A DNA stretch of 64,000 nucleotides from Comamonas sp. NLF-1-9 (GCF_019195435.1 NZ_CP078069.1:558001-622000); one strand, 5' to 3'; positions 21,739-32,209 are shown, counted from the stretch's first letter. Notes: a model not told the origin generated them from the sequence alone. A program made the numbers and translations.

Positions 21739-22566
21739 ATGCACTGGCAGACCACGCGGTTCACGATAGACCTGGCCCGCCCGCGCGTGATGGGCATAGT
21801 CAACGTCACGCCCGACTCCTTCTCCGACGGCGGCGACCACGCGAGCGCCCAAGCAGCCATCGCCCATTGCGAGCGCCTGGTGGCCGAAGGCGCGGACATC
21901 CTCGACATTGGCGGTGAATCCACCCGCCCGGGCAGCCCGCCGCTGCCGCTGGACGAAGAACTCGATCGCGTGCTGCCCGTGGTGCGCGCCGCGCTCACGC
22001 TGGGCGTGCCGGTTTCGGTCGACACCTACAAACCCCAAGTGATGCAGCGCGTGCTGGACCTGGGCGTGGACATCATCAACGACATCTGGGCGCTGCGCCA
22101 GCCGGGCGCGCGCGAGGTCGTGGCGTCGCGGCGCGACTGCGGTGTCTGCCTGATGCACATGCATGGCGAGCCGCAGACCATGCAACTGGCGCCCATGCAG
22201 GGCGACGCGTCCGCCCAGGTGCTCGCGTTTTTGAAGCGCACAGCGCAGGAGCTGACTGGGATTGGGGTCGAAAGGCGTCGTATTGCCATCGATCCCGGCA
22301 TAGGCTTTGGCAAGACGGTGGAGCAAAATTTCGCGCTGCTGGCGCGCCAGCGCGAGCTGCTGGCTGCGGGTTACCCGCTGCTGATCGGCTGGTCGCACAA
22401 ATCCTCGCTCGGTGCGGTCACGGGCCTGGCGGCGCGCGAGCGCGTGGCGGTCAGCGCGGTGGCCGCGGTGCTGGCGGTGCAGCAGGGTGCGGCCGTGGTG
22501 CGCGTGCACGACGTGAAGGAAACCGTGGCCGCCCTGGCGGTGCTGCGCGCCGCGCAGCAGGCCTGA
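21739..22566 (+). CDS. folP: Dihydropteroate synthase
   Basis: FolP joins p-aminobenzoate and dihydropterin pyrophosphate, and is the sulfonamide target. The 275-residue TIM barrel has both family signatures: [16 protein letters not shown] near residue 16 and [15 protein letters not shown] near residue 50, plus [11 protein letters not shown] and a C-terminal VRVHDVKET. An alternative ATG at 21712 would add nine residues; the later start aligns better with E. coli FolP. It lies between ftsH and glmM, as in E. coli. Confidence 0.95.
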   Translation: MHWQTTRFTIDLARPRVMGIVNVTPDSFSDGGDHASAQAAIAHCERLVAEGADILDIGGESTRPGSPPLPLDEELDRVLPVVRAALTLGVPVSVDTYKPQVMQRVLDLGVDIINDIWALRQPGAREVVASRRDCGVCLMHMHGEPQTMQLAPMQGDASAQVLAFLKRTAQELTGIGVERRRIAIDPGIGFGKTVEQNFALLARQRELLAAGYPLLIGWSHKSSLGAVTGLAARERVAVSAVAAVLAVQQGAAVVRVHDVKETVAALAVLRAAQQA

Positions 22567-22594
22567 GAACCACAGCGCAAACCGGAGGAAAAAA

Positions 22595-23926
22595 TTGACG
22601 CGCCGATACTTTGGAACCGACGGCATACGTGGCACCGTGGGCCGCGAGCCGATCACGCCCGACTTCGTGCTGCGCCTGGGCCATGCGGTCGGCCGGGTGC
22701 TCAAGCGCCAAGCCGAGCGCCCGCGCGTGCTGATAGGCAAGGACACGCGCATTTCGGGCTACATGCTCGAATCGGCGCTGGAATCGGGGCTGAATTCCGC
22801 CGGGGTGGACGTGGTGCTGCTGGGCCCGCTGCCGACCCCGGGCGTGGCCTATCTGACCCGGGCGCTGCGCGCCGATCTGGGCGTGGTCATTTCCGCTTCG
22901 CACAACCCCTTTGCCGACAACGGCATCAAGTTCTTCGACGCGCGCGGCTCCAAGCTGCCCGACGCCTGGGAGCTTGAAGTCGAGCAGGCGCTGGAGCAGC
23001 CCGCCCAGTGGGTCGGCGCGGCCGAGCTGGGCAAGGCCTGGCGGCTGGAAGACGCGGCGGGGCGCTACATCGAGTTCTGCAAGAGCACATTTGCCCATGA
23101 TCTCACGCTCAAGGGGCTGAAGATCGTCGTCGACGCGGCCCATGGCGCGGCCTACCACATCGCGCCCAAGGTGTTTCACGAACTGGGCGCCGACGTGATC
23201 GCGATCGGCTGCGCGCCCGACGGGCTGAACATCAACGACGCGGTGGGCGCGACCCACCCGGACGCGCTGGTGCGCTCGGTGCGCGCCAACCATGCGGACT
23301 TCGGCATTGCGCTCGATGGCGACGCCGACCGGCTGCAGATGGTCGACGCCGCCGGGCGGCTGTACAACGGCGACGAGCTGCTCTACGTGATCGCCATGGA
23401 CCGCCTGCAGCGCGGCGAAGCCGTGGGCGGCGTGGTTGGCACCTTGATGACCAACATGGCCGTGGAGCGCGCGCTCACGCAGCAGGGCGTGCCCTTCGTG
23501 CGTGCCAAGGTGGGCGACCGCTACGTGCTCGAAGAGCTGCTGGCGCGCGGCTGGCGCCTGGGCGGCGAGGGTTCGGGCCACCTGCTGGCGCTGGACAAGC
23601 ACAGCACGGGCGACGGCCTGGTCAGCGCCCTGCAAGTGCTGCAGGCCTGCGTCGGGCGGCGCCTGGCGCTGGCCCGGTTGCTGGACGGCGTGGTGCTCTA
23701 TCCGCAGGTGCTGCTCAATGTGCGCCTCGTGCCAGGCCAGGATTGGCGCGCGAGCAGCGCCCTGGCCCAGGCCACGCGCCAGGTGCAGGACGAGCTGGGC
23801 GAGCGCGGGCGGGTGCTGGTGCGCGCCAGCGGCACCGAGCCGCTGCTGCGCATCATGGTCGAATCGCCCGAGCAGGACCAGGCCGATCGCTGCGCGCGCC
23901 AGCTCGCCGACACGCTGCGCTCCTGA
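22595..23926 (+). CDS. glmM: Phosphoglucosamine mutase
   Basis: GlmM interconverts glucosamine 6- and 1-phosphate for peptidoglycan and lipopolysaccharide precursors. The phosphoserine loop is [12 protein letters not shown] (Ser near residue 103), the metal site is ALDGDADR and the sugar loop is GGEGSGH. The start codon is TTG at 22595, with GGAGG (22584-22588) 6 nt upstream; the protein begins [14 protein letters not shown]. At 443 residues it is close to family length. It is the third gene of the ftsH-folP-glmM unit. Confidence 0.95.
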   Translation: MTRRYFGTDGIRGTVGREPITPDFVLRLGHAVGRVLKRQAERPRVLIGKDTRISGYMLESALESGLNSAGVDVVLLGPLPTPGVAYLTRALRADLGVVISASHNPFADNGIKFFDARGSKLPDAWELEVEQALEQPAQWVGAAELGKAWRLEDAAGRYIEFCKSTFAHDLTLKGLKIVVDAAHGAAYHIAPKVFHELGADVIAIGCAPDGLNINDAVGATHPDALVRSVRANHADFGIALDGDADRLQMVDAAGRLYNGDELLYVIAMDRLQRGEAVGGVVGTLMTNMAVERALTQQGVPFVRAKVGDRYVLEELLARGWRLGGEGSGHLLALDKHSTGDGLVSALQVLQACVGRRLALARLLDGVVLYPQVLLNVRLVPGQDWRASSALAQATRQVQDELGERGRVLVRASGTEPLLRIMVESPEQDQADRCARQLADTLRS

Positions 23927-23970
23927 GCGCTGCACGCACACGCTACCATCGCGCCTGCAAGGAGGTGGCG

Positions 23971-25578
23971 ATGGCGGACAAGGAAGATCTTCGCTCTCTG
24001 CTCAAGCGGCTGGAGCAGCTCAATGCCGTCGGCGCGGCGCTCTCGCGCGAGCGCGATCTCGGGCGCCTGCTGGAGCTGATCCTCGACGCCGCCCAGACCC
24101 TCACGGGCGCCGACGGCGGCACGCTGTACCGCGTGACCGAAGACGGCGCGGCGCTGCGCTTCGTGCTCATGCGCACACACTCGCTGGGCGTGCGCCGGGG
24201 CGGGCAGGGCGAGGAGCCGCTCGACCTGCCGCTGCTGCCCTTGTATCTGGAGAGCGGCGCGCCCAACGACCACATGGTGGCGGTGCATGCCGCGGTGCAC
24301 GACACCACGGTGGCCGTCGACGACGCCTACGACAGCGCGCGCTTCGACTTTTCCGGCACGCGCGCGTTTGACGCACGTACCGGCTACCGCTCGCGCTCAT
24401 TCCTCACCGTGCCGCTGAAGAACCACGACAGCGAGATCATCGGCGTGCTGCAGCTCATCAACGCCGGCGGCGCGCAGGCCGGCGCGGTGCGGCCGTTTTC
24501 CGCGGGCGAGCGGCGCATTGCCGAGTCGCTCTCGTCGCAGGCGGCGATCGCGCTGACCAACCGCTTGCTGATCGACCAGCTCGAACGCCTGTTCGAATCC
24601 TTCGTGCAGTTGATCAACCAGGCGATAGACGAGAAATCTCCCTACACCGGCGGCCACTGCCAGCGTGTGCCCGAGCTCACCATGATGCTCGCCGAGGCCG
24701 CGCACCAGACCAGCGAAGGGCCGCTGGCCGCGTTTTCGATGAGCGATCGCGACCGCTACGAGCTCAAGATGGCCGGCCTGCTGCACGACTGCGGCAAGAT
24801 CACCACGCCGGTGCACGTGGTGGACAAGGCGACCAAGCTGCAGACCATCTACGACCGCATCGGCCTGGTGGACACGCGCTTCGAGGTGCTCAAGCGCGAC
24901 GCCGAGATCGACGCGCTGCGCCGCCAGCTGGCGCTGCGCCCTCTGGCCGACGAGGCGGGCGAGCGTGAGCTGCTCGACGGGCTGCGCCGCCAATGCCAGG
25001 AACTGGACGCCGAGCGCGACTTCCTGCGCGCCTGCAACGTCGGCAGCGAATCCATGTCGGCGGCCGACCAGGAGCGCCTGCGGGCCATCAGCGCCCGGCG
25101 CGAGTGGCGCAACCCCGAGGGCGTGCCGACCGCGCTGCTGAGCAGCGACGAGCTGGAAAACCTGGGCATCCGCAAGGGCACGCTGACCCAGGCCGAGCGC
25201 GACGTCATCAACTACCACATCGTGAGCACGATACGCATGCTCGAGAGCCTGCCCTGGCCGAGCCATCTGCGCAATGTGCCCGAATACGCCGGCGGCCACC
25301 ACGAGCGCATGGACGGCAAGGGTTACCCGCGGGGCCTGACGCGCGAGCAGATGTCCTGGCAGGCACGCATGCTCGGCATCGCCGACATCTTCGAGGCGCT
25401 CACCGCTGCCGACCGCCCCTACAAGCAGGGCATGAAGCTGTCGCAGGCGCTGGCCATCATGCACGGCATGTGCGAGGGCGGGCACATCGATCCCGATCTT
25501 TTCGACGTTTTCCTGAAGGAAAAGGTCTACCTGCGCTATGCGCAGGAGTTTCTCGATCCGGCGCAGATCGACGTATAG
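23971..25578 (+). CDS. GAF / HD-GYP domain cyclic di-GMP phosphodiesterase-type protein
   Basis: The 535-residue soluble protein has an N-terminal GAF domain (about residues 25-185) with FLTVPLKNHDSEIIGVLQL. The HD-GYP domain has metal ligands HD at 272-273, HHE at 443-445 and GYP at 451-453. HD-GYP enzymes hydrolyse cyclic di-GMP. The distance between HD and HHE is far larger than in most family members because of a charged, mostly helical insert of roughly 95 residues (about 300-400). A strong GGAGGTG ribosome site precedes the ATG. It may counterbalance the GGDEF protein at 11-12 kb, but they are not linked genetically. Confidence 0.88.
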   Translation: MADKEDLRSLLKRLEQLNAVGAALSRERDLGRLLELILDAAQTLTGADGGTLYRVTEDGAALRFVLMRTHSLGVRRGGQGEEPLDLPLLPLYLESGAPNDHMVAVHAAVHDTTVAVDDAYDSARFDFSGTRAFDARTGYRSRSFLTVPLKNHDSEIIGVLQLINAGGAQAGAVRPFSAGERRIAESLSSQAAIALTNRLLIDQLERLFESFVQLINQAIDEKSPYTGGHCQRVPELTMMLAEAAHQTSEGPLAAFSMSDRDRYELKMAGLLHDCGKITTPVHVVDKATKLQTIYDRIGLVDTRFEVLKRDAEIDALRRQLALRPLADEAGERELLDGLRRQCQELDAERDFLRACNVGSESMSAADQERLRAISARREWRNPEGVPTALLSSDELENLGIRKGTLTQAERDVINYHIVSTIRMLESLPWPSHLRNVPEYAGGHHERMDGKGYPRGLTREQMSWQARMLGIADIFEALTAADRPYKQGMKLSQALAIMHGMCEGGHIDPDLFDVFLKEKVYLRYAQEFLDPAQIDV

Positions 25579-25663
25579 GCGCTGGCAGCGCGGATAATCC
25601 GCGGTCTTTCTTTCTTTACCGCCAGCCGGCGCGCGATCGGCTGCGCCTCTGGTCTTTTTTCAC

Positions 25664-26983
25664 ATGAACACCACCGCCGCCCAGGCCGATCCGATACGCC
25701 AATACCTTGAAACCGCACGCACCCAGATGGGGCAGGGCCAGCTGCGCGAGGCGGCATTGACGCTCAACGAGGCGCAGAAGATCGCGCCGGGCGACGCGCG
25801 CATCTTCATGCTGGCAGGGCTCATGGCCGAGAAGTCGGGCAACGTCAAGGGCGCCTTCGAGATGCTGCGCAAGAGCGTGGCCAGCGCACCGGGCTGGGGC
25901 CCGGGGCTGCTGGAGCTGGCCTTGCTGCTGGCGCGCCAGAACCAGTTTGCCGAAGCGCTGGAAAAGGCCGAAGATGTCGCGAGGCTCGAGCCCAAGAACC
26001 TGCTGGTGCTGGCGGGCGTGGTGGACATTGCCCATCGCGCCGGTCACACCGAGATGGCCGTGCGCCACCTGCGCCGCGGCCTGGAGCTGGTGCCCGGCGA
26101 TCCGCAATTGCGCCGCCTGCTTGCGCGCGACCTCAGCAACCTGGCTCAGTACGGCGAGGCGCTGCAGGTCTGGGGCGGTTTGCTCGAGCAGGACCCGCAG
26201 GACCGCGAAGCGCTGTTCGGGCGCGTGCACACCTGCGTGGCGATGGGCCGGCCCACCGACGCCGCCGCCGATACCGCCGCGCTGGGCCAGCTCTTGCCGG
26301 ACGACCCGGTCGTGGCCTATTACGCCGAGCTGGCCAGCGGCCACACGCCCGCGCACCAGCCGGTCGAGCTCAACCGCGCGCTGTTCGACGGCATGGCCGA
26401 GCTCTACGACCAGCACGTGGTGCGCGGCCTCGGCTACCGGCTGCCCAAGATCGTGGCCGACAAGATCTTGCAGCGCTACCCGCAAAAGCACCTGAACGTG
26501 CTCGACCTGGGCTGCGGCACCGGCCTTCTGGGCGTCTGCCTGGGGCGGCTCGACGGCTTTCTGATCGGCGTCGAGGTGTCGCAGAAGATGATCGAGCAGG
26601 CGACGCGCCACAAAGTCTACGACCGCTTTCACACCGTGGACCTGAACGAGGCGCTGGCCGCCACCCCAGAGGCGCAGTACGAGGTGCTGGCCGCGCTGGA
26701 CGTGTTCATCTATACCGGCGAGCTGTCGCGCGCCGTGGCCGATGCGCACCGCATCCTGCAACCCGCGGGCGACTTCTATTTTTCCTGCGAACTGGCGCCC
26801 GAGGACGGCGCGGACCTCATCCTGCAGCCCAACGGCCGCTACGCGCACAAGCGCAGCCACGTGGCGCGCCTGTGCCGCGAGGCCGGCTTCGAGTCCGTCG
26901 AGATCGAGGAGCTGGACCTGCGCCGTGAAGCCGGCGTGCCGGTGCGCGGCATTCTGGTGCGCGCGCACAAGGCGCCCGCCTGA
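25664..26983 (+). CDS. TPR repeat protein with C-terminal SAM methyltransferase domain
   Basis: The first ~220 residues of this 439-residue protein form tandem tetratricopeptide repeats (for example AALTLNEAQKIAPGDARIFMLAG and ALLLARQNQFAEALEKAEDVA). The C-terminal half is a class I methyltransferase with motif I VLDLGCGTGLLGVCLG near residues 279-294 and a following acidic VEVSQKMIEQA. Similar TPR-methyltransferase fusions are found in proteobacteria without a firmly known substrate. The TPR part probably recruits a protein or sugar-chain partner. It is preceded by a 85-bp gap from the HD-GYP gene. Confidence 0.8.
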   Translation: MNTTAAQADPIRQYLETARTQMGQGQLREAALTLNEAQKIAPGDARIFMLAGLMAEKSGNVKGAFEMLRKSVASAPGWGPGLLELALLLARQNQFAEALEKAEDVARLEPKNLLVLAGVVDIAHRAGHTEMAVRHLRRGLELVPGDPQLRRLLARDLSNLAQYGEALQVWGGLLEQDPQDREALFGRVHTCVAMGRPTDAAADTAALGQLLPDDPVVAYYAELASGHTPAHQPVELNRALFDGMAELYDQHVVRGLGYRLPKIVADKILQRYPQKHLNVLDLGCGTGLLGVCLGRLDGFLIGVEVSQKMIEQATRHKVYDRFHTVDLNEALAATPEAQYEVLAALDVFIYTGELSRAVADAHRILQPAGDFYFSCELAPEDGADLILQPNGRYAHKRSHVARLCREAGFESVEIEELDLRREAGVPVRGILVRAHKAPA

Positions 26984-27005
26984 GGGTCGGGGCGCGGCCG
27001 CCCCT

Positions 27006-27575
27006 TCAGCTCAGCAGGCGCGATGAGTGCGGCACGTGCGCCATCAGGAAATCCATCTGGTCGGCCAGGATGCGGCGGTTGCGCAGGATGAAGTCTTCCC
27101 ACAGGCTGGGCACATAGGGCGCGTACAAGAGCGGCATGTGCGCCTGCTCGGGCGTGCGCGAGGCCTTGCGGTGGTTGCAGGCGCGGCAGGCCGTGACCAC
27201 GTTCATCCAGTGGTTGGGGCCCTGGCGGGCCACGGGCACGATGTGCTCGCGCGTCAGGTCTTCGTCCTTGAAGTGGCCGCCGCAATAGGCGCAGAGGTTG
27301 CGGTCGCGCTGGAACAGCTTGGCATTGGTCAGGCTGGGCTGCAGCTCGAAGGGGTTGATGTCGGGCACGCCGCGCGTGCCTATGATGCTGCTGACCTCGA
27401 TGCGCGACTGCCTGCCGGTGCGCGCGTTGTGGCCACCGCGAAACAGCGCCACGCGGCTGCCCAACTCCCAGCGCACGTCGCCAGCGGCGTAGTGCGTGAC
27501 CGCGTGTTCGGGCGTGATCCAGGATTGCGGCAGACCGCGGGCCGACAGCTTCAAGACTTTCACGGACAGCTCCAT
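27006..27575 (-). CDS. HNH endonuclease family protein
   Basis: The 189-residue protein has a zinc-stabilised HNH module: CAYCGG, then DLTREHIVPVARQGPNHWMN and CRACNHRKASRTP. The pairs of Cys hold zinc, and the His/Asn residues form the beta-beta-alpha nuclease site. This stand-alone type is widespread in proteobacteria as a chromosomal gene of unknown role; it is not linked here to a phage or restriction system. The start MELSVKVLKLSARG at 27575 is chosen over an upstream ATG whose extra codons run through repeat copy E. Confidence 0.85.
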   Translation of the reverse strand: MELSVKVLKLSARGLPQSWITPEHAVTHYAAGDVRWELGSRVALFRGGHNARTGRQSRIEVSSIIGTRGVPDINPFELQPSLTNAKLFQRDRNLCAYCGGHFKDEDLTREHIVPVARQGPNHWMNVVTACRACNHRKASRTPEQAHMPLLYAPYVPSLWEDFILRNRRILADQMDFLMAHVPHSSRLLS

Positions 27576-27619
27576 CGCATGCACGGGCACAAGCGTGCCG
27601 GCGGCCCGCTTGCATGCCA

Positions 27620-27646
27620 TTGCCGGCCGCCAGCGCGCAATATACT
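27620..27646 (+). promoter_or_regulatory. Putative sigma-70 promoter of ribF-ileS-lspA
   Basis: TTGCCG (27620-27625), a 15-bp spacer and TATACT (27641-27646) lie about 70 bp upstream of ribF and within the gap from the divergent HNH gene. The spacer is slightly short. Confidence 0.4.
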
Positions 27647-27649
27647 CGC

Positions 27650-27710
27650 CTTCGCAGCGCAATCGCCAGCCAGCCCGTGAAGGCCAAGCGCTGCAAGCTA
27701 TCAAAATTGA
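27650..27710 (-). repeat. Dispersed repeat, copy E
   Basis: Read on the minus strand it is AATTTTGATAGCTTGCAGCG, then CTTGGCC and ACGGGCTGGCTGGCGATTGC, aligning with copy A over its length. It forms most of the ribF 5' untranslated region and ends 9 bp before the ribF ATG. Confidence 0.7.
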
Positions 27711-27718
27711 GCGTCTGA

Positions 27719-28756
27719 ATGAAAATTTTCCACGGCCTGCAGGCCAGCGGCCTGGCGCCCGCCTGCGCGCTGACCATAGGCAATTTCGACGGGGTGCACC
27801 GTGGGCACCAGGCGATGCTTGCGCTGCTCGTGGCCGAGGCGCGCCAGCGCGCGCTGGCCAGTTGCGTGCTGACCTTCGAGCCGCATCCGCGCGACTACTT
27901 TGCCGCCAGCCAGCGCAAGCCCGAGCTGGCGCCGGCGCGCATAGGCACGCTGCGCGACAAGCTCGCGGGTCTTGCGCGCTGCGGCGTGGACCAGGTGGTG
28001 GTGCTGCGCTTCAATGCGCGCCTGGCGCAGTTGCCGGCGCAGGCCTTCATCGACGACGTAGTAGCGGGCGCGCTGGGCGCGCGCTATGTGCTCGTCGGTG
28101 ACGACTTTCGCTTTGGCGCGCGGCGTGCGGGCGACTACGACATGCTGGACGCCGCCGGACGCGCCGCCGGGTTTGACGTGGCGCGCATGCTCAGCTACGA
28201 AGTGCATGGCGAGCGCGTCTCCAGCACTGCGGTGCGCGAAGCCCTGGCCGCCGGCGACATGGACGCTGCCGCGCGCCTGCTGGGGCGCCCCTATGCCATC
28301 TCCGGCCATGTGGTGCATGGGCGGCGGCTGGGGCGCGAGCTGGGCGCGAGCGGCGCCGGGGCGGGCGACGGGTTTCGCACGCTGAACCTGCGCTTCAGCC
28401 ACTGGAAGCCTGCGGCCAGCGGCATCTTCGCGGTGCTGGTGCACGGCCTGGGCGACGCGCCTTTGCCCGGCGTAGCCAACCTGGGCGTGCGCCCCTCGCT
28501 CGATCCGGACGACGTGAACGCGGGGCGCGTGCTGCTGGAGACGCACTGCCTGGACTGGCCCGCCGAGCTCGGCGCCGAAGGGGGCTACGGTAAAATCATC
28601 TGCGTGGAACTGCTCTGCAAATTGCACGACGAATTGCGCTACGACAGCCTGCAGGCGCTCACCGAAGGCATAGCGCGCGACCGGGATGCGGCGCGCGCCT
28701 ATTTCGCCAGCACCTGGCTGCAAACCCGCCGCCAGACGACGCGCGACCGAATTTGA
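27719..28756 (+). CDS. ribF: Bifunctional riboflavin kinase / FAD synthetase
   Basis: RibF phosphorylates riboflavin to FMN and adenylates it to FAD. The N-terminal nucleotidyltransferase domain has TIGNFDGVHRGHQ, DDFRFG and VSSTAVREAL. The C-terminal kinase domain contains GRPYAISGHVVHGRRLGRELG and GVANLGVRPS. Length 345 residues. It leads the ribF-ileS-lspA block. No FMN riboswitch was seen upstream. Confidence 0.95.
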   Translation: MKIFHGLQASGLAPACALTIGNFDGVHRGHQAMLALLVAEARQRALASCVLTFEPHPRDYFAASQRKPELAPARIGTLRDKLAGLARCGVDQVVVLRFNARLAQLPAQAFIDDVVAGALGARYVLVGDDFRFGARRAGDYDMLDAAGRAAGFDVARMLSYEVHGERVSSTAVREALAAGDMDAAARLLGRPYAISGHVVHGRRLGRELGASGAGAGDGFRTLNLRFSHWKPAASGIFAVLVHGLGDAPLPGVANLGVRPSLDPDDVNAGRVLLETHCLDWPAELGAEGGYGKIICVELLCKLHDELRYDSLQALTEGIARDRDAARAYFASTWLQTRRQTTRDRI

Positions 28757-28839
28757 CGCAGGCCCGCCCGGCCTGAGCCGTCACCTTCCCCCGCTTGCCG
28801 GCGCAGCGCCTGCCAGCGCCCAGTTCTTGAAAGTCTTCC

Positions 28840-31695
28840 ATGCCCGATTCCAAACCCAAGCACGCGTCCGAGAGCGCCTACCGCGCCACGCTGAACATGC
28901 CGGACACGCCGTTTCCGATGCGCGGCGACCTGCCCCGGCGCGAGCCCGGCTGGGTCAGGGAGTGGAACGACAAGGGCTTGTACAAGAAGCTGCGCGACGC
29001 GCGCCAGGGCGCGCCCAAGTTCATCCTGCACGATGGCCCGCCGTATGCCAACGGCCAGATCCACATCGGCCATGCGGTCAACAAGATCCTCAAGGACATG
29101 ATCGTCAAGGCGCGCCAGCTCGAGGGCTATGACGCGCTGTACACGCCGGGCTGGGACTGCCACGGCCTGCCGATCGAAAACGCCATCGAAAAGAAGTACG
29201 GCCGCAATCTTCCGCGCGACGAGATGCAGGCCAGGGGCCGCGCGTTTGCCACCGAGCAGATCGCCCAGCAGATGCAGGACTTCCAGCGCCTGGGCGTGCT
29301 CGGTGAGTGGGAGCACCCCTACAAGACCATGGACTTCGCCAACGAGGCGGGGGAGCTGCGCGCGCTGAAAAAAGTGATGCAGCGCGGCTTTGTCTACCGC
29401 GGGCTCAAGCCGGTGTACTGGTGTTTTGACTGCGGCTCGTCGCTGGCGGAGTTCGAGATCGAATACCAGGACAAGGGCAGCCAGACGCTGGACGTGATGT
29501 TTCCCGCGGCCGATCCGGCGCGCCTGGCCGCCGCGTTCGGCCTGGCAAAGCTGGACAAGCCTGCCTTTGCGGTGATCTGGACCACGACCGCGTGGACGAT
29601 CCCGGCCAACCAGGCGCTCAACGTCAACCCCGAGCTCGAATACAGCCTGCTCGATACCGAGCGCGGCCTGCTCATCGTCGCCTCGGCGCTGGTCGACAAA
29701 TGCCTGGAACGCTGGCAAATCGACGGCAAGGTCGTCGCGACCACGCTGGGCGCCAAGCTCGACCACATGCCGTTTCGGCATCCGCTCGCCCATGTGGACA
29801 AGGGGTTTGAGCGCCTCTCGCCCGTCTACGTGGCCGACTACGCCACCGCCGAGGACGGCACCGGCATCGTGCACAGCGCGCCCGCATACGGTGTGGAGGA
29901 CTTCAACTCCTGCGTGGCCAATGGCATGAAGGTGCAGGACATTCTCAATCCGGTGCAGGGCAATGGCGTGTATGCGCCCGACCTGGGCATGTTCGGCGGC
30001 CAGTTCATCTGGAAGGCCGTGCCGCTCATCATCGATGCGCTGAAGCTGGCCGGGCGGCTTCTGGACACGCGCCACATCACGCACAGCTACCCGCATTGCT
30101 GGCGCCACAAGAGCCCGGTCATCTACCGCGCCGCGGCCCAGTGGTTCGTGCGCATGGACGAGGGTGAAGGCGTGTTCACAGATCCAGCACAAAAACCGGC
30201 GCAAACGCTGCGCCAGATTGCGCTGGCAGCTATAGAAAACACGAATTTCTATCCGGAAAACGGCAAGGCGCGGCTGCGCGACATGATTGCCGGGCGGCCC
30301 GACTGGTGCATCTCGCGCCAGCGCTCCTGGGGCGTGCCGCTGCCCTTCTTCCTGCACAAGGACAGCGGCGAGCTGCACCCGCGCACGCTCGCGATCATCG
30401 ACCAGGCGGCCGACATCGTGGAGCAGGGCGGCATCGAGGCCTGGAGCCGCCTGAGCGCCGAAGACGTGCTGGGCGCCGAGGACGCCCGGCACTACACCAA
30501 GAGCACCGACATCCTCGAGGTGTGGTTCGACTCGGGCTCCACCTTCTGGCACGTGCTGCGCGGCACGCACCCGCACTTGCACCACGAGGAGGGCTCCGAG
30601 GCGGATTTGTACCTGGAAGGGCACGACCAGCACCGCGGCTGGTTTCATTCCTCGCTGCTGCTGGCCAGCGCCATCTACGGCCGCGCGCCCTACCGCGGCC
30701 TGCTCACGCACGGCTTCACGGTGGACGGCCAGGGCAAGAAGATGAGCAAGTCGCTGGGCAACACCGTCTCGCCGCAGGAGGTGAGCTCTCGCCTGGGCGC
30801 CGAGATCATCCGGCTGTGGTGCGCCTCGACCGATTACTCCGGCGACCTCGCGATCGACGACAAGATTCTTGCGCGCGTGGTCGACGGCTACCGGCGCATC
30901 CGCAACACCTTGCGCTTTCTGCTGGCCAACGTGAGCGACTTCGACCCGGCGCGCGACGCGGTGGCGGCCGAGGAGATGCTGGAGATAGACCGCTGGGCGC
31001 TGGCGCGCACCGCTGCACTGCAGCAGGAGATTCTTGCGCACTACCAGGTCTATGAATTCCACCCGGTGGTCGCGCGGCTGCAGCTGTTCTGCTCGGAAGA
31101 TCTGGGCGGTTTTTATCTGGACGTGCTCAAGGACCGGCTCTACACCACCGCTCCCAAGAGCCTGGCGCGGCGCAGCGCGCAGACCGCGCTGCACGCCATC
31201 ACCCACGCGATGCTGCGCTGGATGGCGCCCTTCCTGTCCTTCACCGCCGAAGAAGCCTGGAAGGTGTTTGGCAACTCCGAATCCATCTTCGTGCAGACCT
31301 ATTGCCCGATGGCGGCGGTGGACGAGCCACTGCTCGCGCGCTGGCAGCGCATCCTGGAGATCCGCGCGGCGGTGAACAAGGAGATAGAAAACCAGCGTGA
31401 GGCCGGCGTCGTCGGCTCGTCGCTGCAGGCGGTGGTCACGCTTGCGGCCGCCCCCGAAGACCATGCGCTGCTGGCCAGCCTGGGCGAGGACTTGAAGTTC
31501 GTGTTCATCGTTTCTGCTATTGAATTGAAAGCTGCTGACGCCCTGCAGATAAGCGTTACAGCCAGTTCTGAGCACAAATGCGAGCGCTGCTGGCATTACC
31601 GCGCGGACGTGGGTGCAGACCCGGCGCACCCGACGATCTGCGGACGCTGCGTGAGCAATCTGTATGGCGACGGCGAGCGGCGCGTTCATGCCTGA
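28840..31695 (+). CDS. ileS: Isoleucyl-tRNA synthetase
   Basis: This class I synthetase charges tRNA-Ile and edits valine. The 951-residue protein has [15 protein letters not shown] (HIGH) near residue 70, the KKMSKSLGN motif near residue 635, and a C-terminal four-Cys zinc site (CERCWHY and CGRCVSN). Two segments are encoded by dispersed repeats: copy F at about residues 448-467 before [10 protein letters not shown], and copy G at about residues 894-913 just before the zinc site. Both are in frame, and the AT-richer codons there differ from the flanks. The start [15 protein letters not shown] has homologous residues within 10 codons. Confidence 0.95.
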   Translation: MPDSKPKHASESAYRATLNMPDTPFPMRGDLPRREPGWVREWNDKGLYKKLRDARQGAPKFILHDGPPYANGQIHIGHAVNKILKDMIVKARQLEGYDALYTPGWDCHGLPIENAIEKKYGRNLPRDEMQARGRAFATEQIAQQMQDFQRLGVLGEWEHPYKTMDFANEAGELRALKKVMQRGFVYRGLKPVYWCFDCGSSLAEFEIEYQDKGSQTLDVMFPAADPARLAAAFGLAKLDKPAFAVIWTTTAWTIPANQALNVNPELEYSLLDTERGLLIVASALVDKCLERWQIDGKVVATTLGAKLDHMPFRHPLAHVDKGFERLSPVYVADYATAEDGTGIVHSAPAYGVEDFNSCVANGMKVQDILNPVQGNGVYAPDLGMFGGQFIWKAVPLIIDALKLAGRLLDTRHITHSYPHCWRHKSPVIYRAAAQWFVRMDEGEGVFTDPAQKPAQTLRQIALAAIENTNFYPENGKARLRDMIAGRPDWCISRQRSWGVPLPFFLHKDSGELHPRTLAIIDQAADIVEQGGIEAWSRLSAEDVLGAEDARHYTKSTDILEVWFDSGSTFWHVLRGTHPHLHHEEGSEADLYLEGHDQHRGWFHSSLLLASAIYGRAPYRGLLTHGFTVDGQGKKMSKSLGNTVSPQEVSSRLGAEIIRLWCASTDYSGDLAIDDKILARVVDGYRRIRNTLRFLLANVSDFDPARDAVAAEEMLEIDRWALARTAALQQEILAHYQVYEFHPVVARLQLFCSEDLGGFYLDVLKDRLYTTAPKSLARRSAQTALHAITHAMLRWMAPFLSFTAEEAWKVFGNSESIFVQTYCPMAAVDEPLLARWQRILEIRAAVNKEIENQREAGVVGSSLQAVVTLAAAPEDHALLASLGEDLKFVFIVSAIELKAADALQISVTASSEHKCERCWHYRADVGADPAHPTICGRCVSNLYGDGERRVHA
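30182..30242 (-). repeat. Dispersed repeat, copy F (inside ileS)
   Basis: On the minus strand it reads TTTTCTATAGCTGCCAGCGC, then CTGGCGCAGCGTTTGCGCCGG and TTTTTGTGCTGGATC, the same order and length as copy A. It encodes the ileS segment [18 protein letters not shown]. The match is weaker than for copy G because the protein here still resembles other IleS enzymes. Confidence 0.5.
31521..31579 (+). repeat. Dispersed repeat, copy G (inside ileS)
   Basis: GAATTGAAAGCTGCTGACGC, then CTGCAGATAAGCGTTACAGCC and TTCTGAGCACAAAT align along the whole of copies A and H. It encodes [19 protein letters not shown], just before the zinc-binding Cys pair of IleS. Confidence 0.65.
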
Positions 31696-32209
31696 GGCGC
31701 CCAAGGGCGGGCGCGCCGCGCTGCCCTGGCTGGGCTGGGCTGCCCTGGTGCTGGTGCTCGACCAGCTCACCAAGCTGCTCATCCTGCAGGCTTACCAACT
31801 GGGCGACGCGACCGCCATCACCGGCTTTTTCAACATCGTGCGCGCGCACAACAGTGGCGCGGCGTTTTCCTTTCTGGCGGGCGCCAGCGGCTGGCAGCGC
31901 TGGCTCTTCGTCGCCCTGGGCCTGATCATTGGCGCCTTCATCGTCTGGCAACTGCTGCGCCATCCGGGCCAGAAGCTGTTTTCCTTCGCGCTCGCCAGCA
32001 TTCTGGGCGGCGCGGCGGGCAATGTGCTGGACCGCCTGCAGCACGGCTATGTGGTGGATTTCCTCGATTTCCACTGGTCCTGGCTCGCGGGCATCTTCTA
32101 CCGCGGGCACTTCCCGGCATTCAACCTCGCGGATTCGGCGATCACGCTCGGCGCGGTGTGCCTGATCGTCGATGAGCTGCGGCGCAGCAAGGTAGCGTCG
32201 GCTAAATGA
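31688..32209 (+). CDS. lspA: Prolipoprotein signal peptidase
   Basis: LspA removes signal peptides from diacylglyceryl-prolipoproteins in the inner membrane. The four-helix protein has the catalytic aspartates in NVLDRLQHG and FNLADSAIT, and the N-terminal LDQLTK motif. The ATG at 31688 overlaps the ileS end by 8 bp and gives 173 residues; an ATG at 31664 in the same frame would add eight residues. Coupling with ileS is the normal arrangement. A terminator follows immediately. Confidence 0.95.
   Translation: MPEAPKGGRAALPWLGWAALVLVLDQLTKLLILQAYQLGDATAITGFFNIVRAHNSGAAFSFLAGASGWQRWLFVALGLIIGAFIVWQLLRHPGQKLFSFALASILGGAAGNVLDRLQHGYVVDFLDFHWSWLAGIFYRGHFPAFNLADSAITLGAVCLIVDELRRSKVASAK

Noticed and set aside
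22240..22290. CAGGAGCTGACTGGGATTGG in folP as another repeat copy
   Set aside because: Only the first dozen bases match, and the rest follows the normal FolP protein sequence.
27719..27760. FMN riboswitch upstream of ribF
   Set aside because: The 5' region is short and filled by repeat copy E; no conserved riboswitch motifs are visible.
28699..31782. A 1027-codon open frame antisense to ileS, and many other long antisense frames
   Set aside because: High third-position GC removes stop codons on the opposite strand; these frames are His/Arg/Val-rich with no domain motifs and overlap well-identified genes.
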